A stretch of 8,255 nucleotides of DNA from Flavobacteriales bacterium UBA3364. Its GTDB lineage: Bacteria > Bacteroidota > Bacteroidia > Flavobacteriales_F > PHOS-HE28. Shown piece by piece: positions 1 to 5,900 of this stretch. The notes below the pieces were generated by a model. That model did not search any database and was not told the DNA's origin. It saw nothing but the letters and a program-made list of their open reading frames with translations. Position 1 is the stretch's first letter. Each line of letters starts with the position of its first letter. Where the stretch lies: assembly GCA_002360495.1 (NCBI GenBank), contig DEQO01000116.1:1-8255 (forward strand). Reading direction: 5' to 3'. A program made the position numbers and the translations under genes.

Positions 1-278
1 ATCCGCTTTACCAACAACGGCCTTCGGACCATGGGAACGTCGTCCTTCAACGGGTCCCGGAAAACCACGACATCACCGCGGGACAATCCCGTCCATACCG
101 GCCAGCGTTGCACAAGCACCAGGTCCCCGGGCCGCAAGGTGGGGTACATGCTGGTGCTTTCCACGATCACCCACCGCACCACGAACACATGGAGGGCGAA
201 CAAGAGTATCAGTGCAAGGACGAACGCTTTGAGCCATTCGTTCAGCGCGCTCCAACGTTGCTTCAGGGATGCGAGCAT
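1..278 (-). CDS. lepB: Short signal peptidase I (S26 family), second tandem copy, 3' end cut by window edge
   Basis: The reverse strand read from an ATG at 278 gives 92 codons that run off the left edge. Residues 16-38 form one hydrophobic segment (LKAFVLALILLFALHVFVV). The S26 active-site box follows, ESTSMYPTLRPGDLVLV, with catalytic serine at Ser43. The second conserved block reads RGDVVVF at 67-73. The last visible residues, LLVKR, carry the expected general-base lysine (Lys91). Type I signal peptidases cleave signal peptides from exported proteins at the outer face of the inner membrane. This copy has one N-terminal membrane anchor and lacks the multi-span N-terminal domain of its neighbour. 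It starts 22 bases after the stop of the longer lepB, so cotranslation from one mRNA is likely. An in-frame TGA lies just upstream and no other ATG, GTG or TTG start is available. The C-terminal GDN..S box is outside the window. Confidence 0.88.
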   Translation of the reverse strand, partial: MLASLKQRWSALNEWLKAFVLALILLFALHVFVVRWVIVESTSMYPTLRPGDLVLVQRWPVWTGLSRGDVVVFRDPLKDDVPMVRRPLLVKR

Positions 279-300
279 CAGCGAACGCGGCGCGAAGACG

Positions 301-1845
301 CTACTTCACCAGTGTGAACAAGCGCTTCCAACGGATCCCGGTATAGGGGTCCTTCGTGAACCAGACCAGCACGGCCTTGCCCACCACATGATCGTGGGGC
401 ACGAAGCCCCAGAAACGTGCATCCTGGGAGCGGTGCCGGTTATCGCCCATCAACCAATAGTAGTCCTGCTGGAACGTGTAGCTATCGACCGGTGCGCCAT
501 TGATCAGGATCGTGCCATCCTTCACCTCCAGATGATTGTGCTCGTACACCCGGATCACGCGCTCGTAGAGGGGTAACGTATGAAGGTCCAACTTCACGGT
601 TGCCCCTTTCTTCGGGATGTAGATGGGGCCGTAGTTATCCTCGCTCCAATCGTACTCCGCGTTGTTCGGGAAATAGGGGAGCTTGTGGTAGTCCGTCGCG
701 TAGCCCCGTGGGTGCTCCTGGCGCTCCATGGTGGCAACGTTGTCGAAGTTCTTCAGCTTCTCCGCCGCGGATGCGGTCAAAGGGACCGAAACGCCGCCCT
801 TTTCACCGGGCCCGAAATCATCGGGGCTCACATCGAAGAGTTCCTTCATCCGCTTTTCGTTGAAGTTGGACTTCAGCGTGAACTCATAGGCCATTTGCCC
901 ATCGGGCGGCAGCGGTTGGGCCTCGCCATTGACGTACACCATGCCATGGCGCACTTCCAGCGAGTCGCCGGCAACGGCCACGCAACGTTTGATGTAGTTC
1001 TCCTTCTTGTCCAGGGGGCGGACCAGTATCCCACCGGTCGCCACTTGTCGCACCTGCCCGTCCACCATGTTCAGCATGCGGAAGTTCGGGTCATGGATCT
1101 TCTGGCGCCCATAGTCGCGCACCAACTGGTAGTAGCTCTGGTTCTGGAAATTCGCAACTACCGTATCCCCTTCGGGGAAGTTGAACACCACTGCATCGCC
1201 GCGTTCAGGAACACCGAATCCGGGAAGGCGACGATAGGGCTGGCTGAACCACGTCACGAAAGAAGGCGTGCTGGTGGTGAAGGGCATCGTATGATGCGTG
1301 AAAGGGAAGGTCACAGGCGTCATCGGCAGGCGCGGACCATAGCTCAGTTTGCTCACGAATAAATAGTCGCCCACCAACAGGCTCTTTTCCATGGATGGCG
1401 TAGGGATCGTGAACGCCTCGAACGTGAACGTGCGGAACACCGTGGCCACGATCACCGCGAACAGGATCGCATCGCCCCACTGGCCGAGCATGCCGCGCTT
1501 TCGCTCGGCGACCGGGACCGGTCCTACGAAAGCCCTATCGGAGAATACCACCTGCGGGATCCTCACCCACGGTAGGAATGTCATGACCAGATGGTCCTTG
1601 AAAGAACGTTCGCCCAGGACGATGGAGATGTTCACGTTCATGAGGATGAACATGAGCAAATTCACGCCAGGCACCAGGAACAGGAAGATCCACCACCAAG
1701 GTTTGCCGGAGATCTGCAACCACACCAGGATATTGTATCCCGGAACGAAGCCCGCCCACGCCGGTTTGCCTGCCTTCTTGAACAACTTCCACAGCGAAGC
1801 GAAGAGCACCGCGAGATAGGCGAAGAGGAACAGGTAGGGGATCAT
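301..1845 (-). CDS. lepB: Signal peptidase I, long form with N-terminal multi-span (DUF5684-like) domain
   Basis: This 514-residue type I signal peptidase removes signal peptides from proteins leaving through Sec or Tat. Hydrophobic segments lie near residues 2-22, 29-47 and 50-78, the part resembling the DUF5684 region of many Bacteroidota LepB proteins. A fourth segment at about 126-148 precedes the catalytic box. The serine is Ser151 in PTPSMEKSLLVGD. A RGDAVVFNFPEGD block is at 215-227. The general-base lysine is Lys286 in YIKRCVAVAGDSLEV. The C-terminal box GDNRHRSQDARFWGFVP starts at 467. The Ser-Lys distance (135 residues) is far longer than the roughly 55 of E. coli LepB, so there is a large insertion between the two catalytic residues. 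The ATG at 1845 opens directly into the first membrane segment. The gene sits between dapB (117 bases upstream) and a second signal peptidase (22 bases downstream). The family call is firm; substrate preference cannot be read from the sequence. Confidence 0.95.
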   Translation of the reverse strand: MIPYLFLFAYLAVLFASLWKLFKKAGKPAWAGFVPGYNILVWLQISGKPWWWIFLFLVPGVNLLMFILMNVNISIVLGERSFKDHLVMTFLPWVRIPQVVFSDRAFVGPVPVAERKRGMLGQWGDAILFAVIVATVFRTFTFEAFTIPTPSMEKSLLVGDYLFVSKLSYGPRLPMTPVTFPFTHHTMPFTTSTPSFVTWFSQPYRRLPGFGVPERGDAVVFNFPEGDTVVANFQNQSYYQLVRDYGRQKIHDPNFRMLNMVDGQVRQVATGGILVRPLDKKENYIKRCVAVAGDSLEVRHGMVYVNGEAQPLPPDGQMAYEFTLKSNFNEKRMKELFDVSPDDFGPGEKGGVSVPLTASAAEKLKNFDNVATMERQEHPRGYATDYHKLPYFPNNAEYDWSEDNYGPIYIPKKGATVKLDLHTLPLYERVIRVYEHNHLEVKDGTILINGAPVDSYTFQQDYYWLMGDNRHRSQDARFWGFVPHDHVVGKAVLVWFTKDPYTGIRWKRLFTLVK

Positions 1846-1856
1846 TGAGCAAGAGA

Positions 1857-1958
1857 GAATGTGGGAATGGGGAATGGTGAGTATGTGGAATGCCGCTGGA
1901 TCAACACACCCGTCTCAAATGTCGTGTTTCCGTTGTTGGCCCATTTCCGCATTCTCAC
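1857..1958. repeat. Imperfect inverted-repeat element with short AATG-type units, between dapB and lepB
   Basis: The 117-base gap between dapB and lepB holds GGAATG at 1864-1869, 1871-1876 and 1887-1892, plus GAATG at 1857-1861. The plus strand at 1877-1892 reads GTGAGTATGTGGAATG. The reverse strand of 1942-1958 reads GTGAGAATGCGGAAATG. These match at 14 of 17 aligned positions, so they form the arms of a large imperfect inverted repeat around a loop of 49 bases. Inside that loop AACAC (1903-1907) can pair with GTGTT (1924-1928). The right arm begins 5 bases after the dapB stop. It could fold in the mRNA as an attenuator or processing site, or be a dispersed intergenic repeat. No T-run follows, so I do not call it an intrinsic terminator. 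Confidence 0.5.
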
Positions 1959-1962
1959 AATT

Positions 1963-2709
1963 TCACACTTGGCTGTCCAGTACATCGTCCATTGTGAACA
2001 GCCCTTTCCGGCCTTTCAACCATTCAGCGGCCACCACGGCACCTTGGGCGAAACCGGTACGATCGAACGCTTCATGCGTGATCACGATCCGGTCGCTCCC
2101 GCTGGTCCAACTTACGGCATGCTTGCCGGGTACTTCCCCTTTGCGCTCGCTGAAGATCGGGACGGGGAGGGTGGAAAGGGCAGGGGCAGGACGAAGCCCT
2201 GCATTGCCCTGTTCCTGCTCCTTGAGTTCCCAACCCGAATACCGCTGCGTTCTCAGGTCGATGTCCCGCGCCAGGGTGATCGCTGTTCCACTGGGCGCAT
2301 CCAGCTTGTGGATGTGGTGGATCTCGTCGATGTGGGCCCGATAAGCGGGTTGCCGATCCATGAGCCCGGCAAGCATCCTGTTGACGCGGAAGAACAGGTT
2401 CACTCCAATGCTGAAGTTGCTGGCCCAAAGCACGCTGCCCCCGGTCCGGGTGACCATCGTGCGGAGGTCGTTCATACGATCATACCAACCGGTTGTGCCG
2501 ACCACGACAGGCACACCCGCACGCAGGCATAGCTCCACGTTCGCAAGCGCCGTTCCCGGCTTGCTGAATTCGATCGCGACATCATGGCCTACTGGCGACG
2601 CCCCTTCATTGGTGGATGTCACGCGGAGTCCAACTTCATGTGAGCGGGTCGTGGCGGCCTGTTCGATGGCCTTTCCCATTTTACCATACCCGAACAAGGC
2701 GATACGCAT
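1963..2709 (-). CDS. dapB: 4-hydroxy-tetrahydrodipicolinate reductase
   Basis: DapB reduces 4-hydroxy-tetrahydrodipicolinate to tetrahydrodipicolinate with NAD(P)H in the cytoplasm, a step towards lysine and the diaminopimelate of peptidoglycan. The 248-residue product starts with the nucleotide-binding loop GYGKMGKA (residues 7-14). It continues with DVAIEFSKPG (43-52) and GTTGW (71-75). The catalytic block is EIHHIHKLDAPSGTA (129-143), in which His131 and Lys135 correspond to E. coli His159 and Lys163. The C-terminal segment EAFDRTGFAQGAVVAAEWL is also characteristic. The start ATG at 2709 is tight against the Rossmann fold. The gene lies 38 bases after the DUF5683 gene and is co-directional with parAB and lepB, the usual Bacteroidota order. 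Residues about 163-182 are a low-complexity Gln/Gly/Ala/Pro-rich stretch that coincides with a DNA palindrome and looks inserted. All the catalytic motifs I can recognise remain, so the enzyme is probably active. Confidence 0.95.
   Translation of the reverse strand: MRIALFGYGKMGKAIEQAATTRSHEVGLRVTSTNEGASPVGHDVAIEFSKPGTALANVELCLRAGVPVVVGTTGWYDRMNDLRTMVTRTGGSVLWASNFSIGVNLFFRVNRMLAGLMDRQPAYRAHIDEIHHIHKLDAPSGTAITLARDIDLRTQRYSGWELKEQEQGNAGLRPAPALSTLPVPIFSERKGEVPGKHAVSWTSGSDRIVITHEAFDRTGFAQGAVVAAEWLKGRKGLFTMDDVLDSQV
2166..2221. repeat. Palindromic insertion inside dapB, coding in frame
   Basis: The plus-strand arm GGAAAGGGCAGGGGCAGG (2173-2190) pairs with CCTGCATTGCCCTGTTCC (2198-2215) across a 7-base loop (2191-2197). 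About 15 pairs form, with two small bulges or mismatches. Outside these arms GGAG (2166-2169) can pair with CTCC (2218-2221). The element covers dapB codons of about residues 163-182, which include EQGNAGLRPAPALS. This segment fits no conserved DapB motif I know and lies between the catalytic block and the C-terminal conserved region. Palindromic elements that insert in frame into genes are known in other bacteria, such as the Rickettsia palindromic elements. Assigning this one to such a class is inference. Confidence 0.5.
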
Positions 2710-2747
2710 CGTGCGAAGGTAATGGCGTCCGCCAGGTGGTTCGTCCG

Positions 2748-3371
2748 CTAACGGAGCGCCAGGGACAAGTGCAGACCGGCGTTCCCTTGCGCCGCCATCT
2801 CCAATGATGGCCCCATGCCCACGGTCAGATCGCGTCCCACATCGAACCGGACGAAGTTGGCGTCCACACCGGCATCAACGATATTGAGCATATACACCAA
2901 CCCCAGTGCGATATAGCTCATGTCACGCCACTTTCGGTAGGTGTCCGTGGCATCCAGAAGCTGTGAGGCACTGACCTCCCCGTTGAACTCATCGATGGTC
3001 GTTGGATCGCCATCCACCACGGCGATGTAATTGTCCTTGTACCGGCGGTACTCTTTCGAGTTGCTCTGCACGAACCAGAAACTGATCCCAAGTCCGGCCC
3101 ATACGATAGGCGCCTTCCAGTATTTCCGGTTGTAGATCTGGCCCGCCCCCGGCAACACTGCGGATAGGACGCAGGCCTTCGTAGGTGAATGGTGGTAGCG
3201 CCAGCCGAGTGTATCGGGCATGGTGCTATGCGCCGTGTCGGCCCCACCCTGCACGATCGCCCCTGGGGCAATGGTAACGGGGTCGCCAGGCGCCACTACG
3301 GTGCTATCCGCCTGGCCAGCCGCTGAGGTCCAGCTCACGAGGAAAAGGACAGGTAGGAAGTACGCCTTCAC
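2748..3371 (-). CDS. DUF5683 domain membrane protein, function unknown
   Basis: The 207-residue product begins with a probable signal peptide (MKAYFLPVLFLVSWTSAAG, possible cleavage before Gln20). A variable Thr/Ala/Gly-rich stretch follows to about residue 60. The DUF5683 hallmark starts near 64 with HSPTKACVLSAVLPGAGQIYN and continues with RKYWKAPIVWAGLGISFWF, a hydrophobic segment. A second hydrophobic stretch lies near 151-163 (MSYIALGLVYMLNIVDAG), leading to DANFVRFDVG. In Bacteroidota this family is commonly encoded between parB and dapB, as here. That suggests an envelope role linked to the operon, but no biochemical function is established to my knowledge. The start is GTG at 3371, the only start that keeps the signal peptide intact. 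It lies 46 bases after parB, and its stop is 38 bases before dapB. Confidence 0.88.
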   Translation of the reverse strand: MKAYFLPVLFLVSWTSAAGQADSTVVAPGDPVTIAPGAIVQGGADTAHSTMPDTLGWRYHHSPTKACVLSAVLPGAGQIYNRKYWKAPIVWAGLGISFWFVQSNSKEYRRYKDNYIAVVDGDPTTIDEFNGEVSASQLLDATDTYRKWRDMSYIALGLVYMLNIVDAGVDANFVRFDVGRDLTVGMGPSLEMAAQGNAGLHLSLALR

Positions 3372-3417
3372 GCCCCAAAGGTCGCAAGGATCGGACCAAG
3401 GACCGTTCTTTCGTGGA

Positions 3418-4302
3418 TCAGGCCTTCAGCGCGCCGATGATCCGTCGTAGTTCGTCCTCGTTCTTGAAGCTGATCTCGATCTTGCCCTTGCCTTCGGAAT
3501 TCTGCTTCACCACGACCCTGCTCCCGATGTGTTGCGCCAGCAACTTGCTCAGTTCCTTGTTGGGGCGGGCGGAGTGGGCGGAACTCTTCAAGCCCTTCGG
3601 AACGATGCTGCGGGCGAGGTCCTCCACCTGGCGCACGCTCAACTGGCTGGAAACGATCTGCTGGTACAGTTCCACCTGCTTCACCGGATCGCTCACATTG
3701 ATCAGCGCACGCGCATGGCCCATTCCGATGGCGCGCTGGCGCAATCCCAATTGGATCTCCGGTGGAAGTTTGAGCAAACGCAGGTAGTTGGTGACCGTCG
3801 TGCGGTCCTTGCCCACTTTTTCGCTCAGTTGCTCCTGGGTCAGTTTCACTTCGTCCACCAAGCGCTGGAAGCTGATCGCCACCTCGATGGCATCGAGTTC
3901 TTCGCGCTGGATGTTCTCCACCAGCGCCATTTCCAACATCGCCTCATCGTTCGCGATGCGGATGTAGGCAGGCACTTCGGTAAGGCCGGCCGATTGTGAA
4001 GCACGGAAACGGCGCTCACCGCTGATCAGCTGGTACCGGTCGTAGCCCAGTTTGCGCAGCGTTACCGGCTGGATGATGCCCAACTCACGGATGCTCTGCG
4101 CCAGTTCGGCCAGGGCTTCATCGCTGAAATGTGTGCGAGGCTGGAAGGGGTTCGGTTCGATCTGCGAAATAGGGACCGTGCCGATCGCACTGGAGCTACG
4201 TGGCTGAACGGGCGCGCTATCGACCCGGGTGGTGGTGATGTCCGTCGTTGGATCGTCCAACAGGGCGCTCAAGCCGCGGCCCAAGCCTTTCTTCTTGCTC
4301 AT
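3418..4302 (-). CDS. parB: Chromosome-partitioning protein ParB (CTP-dependent clamp, parS-binding)
   Basis: ParB binds centromere-like parS sites near the origin and slides on DNA as a CTP-dependent clamp that is moved by ParA. Starting at the ATG at 4302 gives 294 residues beginning MSKKKGLGRGLSALL, the classic N-terminal ParA-contact motif. The CTP-binding region follows with NPFQPR (51-56), GERRFRAS (95-102, the GERR motif) and NIQRE (130-134). A helix-turn-helix spans about 153-177 (LTQEQLSEKVGKDRTTVTNY). The C-terminal dimerisation region ends in IIGALKA. A GTG at 4317 would add five residues and overlap the parA stop by one base. I prefer the ATG because the family normally begins at the MSKKK or MAKKK position. 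The gene follows parA by 14 bases. I found no parS site in the window. Confidence 0.95.
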   Translation of the reverse strand: MSKKKGLGRGLSALLDDPTTDITTTRVDSAPVQPRSSSAIGTVPISQIEPNPFQPRTHFSDEALAELAQSIRELGIIQPVTLRKLGYDRYQLISGERRFRASQSAGLTEVPAYIRIANDEAMLEMALVENIQREELDAIEVAISFQRLVDEVKLTQEQLSEKVGKDRTTVTNYLRLLKLPPEIQLGLRQRAIGMGHARALINVSDPVKQVELYQQIVSSQLSVRQVEDLARSIVPKGLKSSAHSARPNKELSKLLAQHIGSRVVVKQNSEGKGKIEISFKNEDELRRIIGALKA

Positions 4303-4316
4303 GATCTCGGTTTCCA

Positions 4317-5126
4317 CTACGCTTCAACGGCTACGGTCCGCTCACTGTCCGGGATACGGGTGAGGCTGTTCTTCTGCAGGATCTCACGGGCCAGGTTCAG
4401 GTAGTTCACAGCGCCTTTGCTGGTGGCATCGTGCATGATGATGGTCTGGCCATGGCTCGGTGCTTCGCCCAAGGCCACGTTGCGGTGGATCACGGTATCG
4501 AACACGAGTTGTTGGAAATGGGTCTTCACCTCCTCGACCACCTGGTTCGCGAGGCGCAGCCGACTGTCGTACATGGTCAGGAGCATGCCTTCGATCACCA
4601 GTTCGGGGTTCAAACGTTGCTGTACGATCTTGATGGTGTTGAGCAGTTTGCCCAATCCTTCCAATGCGAAATACTCGCATTGCACGGGCACGATCACGCT
4701 GTCGCTGGCCGTAAGGCTGTTCACCGTCACCAGACCGAGGGAGGGGGAGCAGTCGATGATGATGAAATCGTACTGGTCGCGCACCTGGTCCAGAACGTTC
4801 TTCAACTGTTGCTCGCGATCGCGCATGTCGATCATCTCGATCTCGGCACCTACCAGGTCGATGTGGCCCGGCATGATGTCCATGTTCGGGTTGTCGGTAC
4901 CCACGATCACATCAGTGGCGGAAGCATTGTTGATGATGCACTCATAGATGCTCGCTTTCACGTTGCGTGGGTCGAGGCCCACACCGCTCGTTGCGTTCGC
5001 CTGTGGGTCGGCATCCACCAGCAACGTTCGACGCTCGAGTACGCCCAAGCTGGCAGCAAGGTTGATGGCGGTGGTGGTCTTGCCCACACCGCCTTTCTGG
5101 TTCACGATGGAAATGATCTTGGCCAT
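4317..5126 (-). CDS. parA: Chromosome-partitioning ATPase ParA (Soj family)
   Basis: ParA is a deviant Walker ATPase that binds the nucleoid as an ATP dimer and drives separation of ParB-parS complexes. The 269-residue product has the deviant Walker A loop KGGVGKTTTA at 11-20, including the signature lysine of this family. DADPQANAT follows at 38-46, and Walker B is YDFIIIDCSPSLG. The downstream segment PVQCEYFALEGL is typical of chromosomal Soj-type ParA. The length and the absence of an N-terminal helix-turn-helix also fit this type rather than the larger plasmid type Ia ParA. It starts at ATG 5126 (MAKIISIVNQKGG), the standard start for the family. It is the first gene of the apparent operon running to the signal peptidases. 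The 189-base leader contains overlapping inverted repeats but no clear Bacteroidota promoter. Confidence 0.96.
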   Translation of the reverse strand: MAKIISIVNQKGGVGKTTTAINLAASLGVLERRTLLVDADPQANATSGVGLDPRNVKASIYECIINNASATDVIVGTDNPNMDIMPGHIDLVGAEIEMIDMRDREQQLKNVLDQVRDQYDFIIIDCSPSLGLVTVNSLTASDSVIVPVQCEYFALEGLGKLLNTIKIVQQRLNPELVIEGMLLTMYDSRLRLANQVVEEVKTHFQQLVFDTVIHRNVALGEAPSHGQTIIMHDATSKGAVNYLNLAREILQKNSLTRIPDSERTVAVEA

Positions 5127-5160
5127 TCGCGCTGTTGTTTTGGTGTTGCTCTCGCCGATC

Positions 5161-5186
5161 CGTTAACCGTTGGGTCAACGCTTGAC
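5161..5186. promoter_or_regulatory. Overlapping small inverted repeats upstream of parA (candidate operator)
   Basis: Two perfect inverted repeats overlap about 40 bases upstream of the parA start. One is CGTTG-GGT-CAACG at 5168-5180 and the other is GTCAA-CGC-TTGAC at 5174-5186. A GTTAAC palindrome lies next to them at 5162-5167. Because they share bases the two stems are mutually exclusive. They lie in the 5' leader or promoter region of the parA operon, where an autoregulatory operator might be expected. They do not resemble parS. Arms of five bases are short enough to arise by chance. Confidence 0.25.
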
Positions 5187-5315
5187 GGCGACAAAGAACA
5201 GGCGGTTATGCCCTTCGGTCGTGTTGGTAACTCGGCGAGTTTTGAACAGGCAAGTGTGACGGGAGGGATGTATGCGACCCCGCGTTACAACTGCCGGAAG
5301 CCGGTATACCGCAGC

Positions 5316-5666
5316 TCAGATGTCCTTCCGGTCCAGGTCCTCGAAGTTCACGTCCGTGTAAGGCGGTCGGTCTTCGTTGGAGCGCGGAGCGACGGGTTCA
5401 TCGGCGATGTATTCCCCGCTGCTCTTCAAGCGGTCGATCTCGCCGAAGGCTTCCTTCAATCCATCCAGGAACTTGTCGAAATCCTCCTTGTACAGGAAGA
5501 TCTTGTGCTTGTCGTAGTGGGCGGTACCGTCCTCGTGCGTGTGCTTCTTGCTTTCCGTGATGGTGAGGTAGAGGTCACGGCCGCGCGTACTCTTCACATC
5601 GAAGAAATAGGTGCGTTTCCCGGCCCGAACGGCCTTTGAAAAGACATCCTCACGATCGTCGCTCAT
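5316..5666 (-). CDS. DUF3276 / PUR-alpha-like single-stranded nucleic-acid-binding protein
   Basis: From ATG 5666 the product is 116 residues beginning MSDDREDVFSKAVRAGKRTYF. The core FSKAVRAGKRTYFFDVKSTRG...YLTITESKK...HKIFLYKEDFDKFLDGL is the DUF3276 (PUR-alpha-like) domain, common in Bacteroidota and related to the PUR-family proteins of spirochaetes. Such proteins bind single-stranded DNA or RNA; a specific target here is unknown. The acidic C-terminal tail (YTDVNFEDLDRKDI) is typical. The reading frame stays open upstream to 5858, giving a 180-residue version. The extra 64 residues are unlike the family, and a good promoter lies inside them at 5703-5733, so I choose the inner ATG. A purine-rich GGGAAG sits four bases before it. 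The gene ends 189 bases before parA and is probably transcribed separately from the ABC gene upstream. Confidence 0.9.
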   Translation of the reverse strand: MSDDREDVFSKAVRAGKRTYFFDVKSTRGRDLYLTITESKKHTHEDGTAHYDKHKIFLYKEDFDKFLDGLKEAFGEIDRLKSSGEYIADEPVAPRSNEDRPPYTDVNFEDLDRKDI

Positions 5667-5702
5667 GGTACTTCCCGGCCGCGTATCGTCCGCAGGCCCA
5701 AC

Positions 5703-5733
5703 CAAATATAACAGGGATCGGGAATTCGGCAAA
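5703..5733 (-). promoter_or_regulatory. Bacteroidota-type promoter for the DUF3276 gene
   Basis: The reverse strand reads TTTG (5733-5730), a 19-base spacer, then TATATTTG (5710-5703). This fits the known Bacteroidota primary sigma consensus of TTTG near -33 and TAnnTTTG near -7. Transcription would begin a few bases downstream, near 5697, leaving a leader of about 30 bases before ATG 5666. It also stands out as an AT-rich patch in a G+C-rich region. Confidence 0.6.
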
Positions 5734-5900
5734 TCCATGCGCAAGAACAGCGCCGAAGCGCCCGGAGGCGGTTGACCACGGATCTCGTCGATCACGCTGT
5801 CCACCCGGTTCGCGGAAATGCCCACACACAGGCCTTCTTTCGGCGCCAACTGCGGCATCCAAGCACGCCTTCACCTCAAGCGGACTTGTCCCCGCTACCG

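Noticed and set aside
31..1362. Plus-strand open frames opposite the two signal peptidase genes
   Set aside because: Both signal peptidases have full catalytic motifs on the minus strand. The plus-strand products have no family resemblance and no start context.
1915..1950. GACATTTG on the minus strand as a -7 box for lepB
   Set aside because: It misses the T of TAnnTTTG and has no TTTG at the expected upstream distance.
2752..2790. Peptide similarity between the DUF5683 C-terminus (QGNAGLHLSLAL) and the dapB insertion (QGNAGLRPAPAL)
   Set aside because: The shared residues use different third codon bases almost throughout, so there is no DNA-level repeat. A GL.LSL ending is plausible for DUF5683 itself.
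5302..5311. CGGTATACCG palindrome just after the DUF3276 stop, as a terminator
   Set aside because: It has no loop and no following T-run on the minus strand, so it cannot act as a standard intrinsic terminator.
4431..5639. A 402-codon open frame on the plus strand across parA, the leader and DUF3276
   Set aside because: It is antisense to two firmly identified genes. Its product is unusually rich in His, Val and Asp with no recognisable domain, the usual signature of an antisense shadow in G+C-rich DNA.
5879..5896. AGCGG/CCGCT hairpin after the ABC exporter stop, as a terminator
   Set aside because: The stem is only about 5-6 pairs and no T-run follows on the minus strand.
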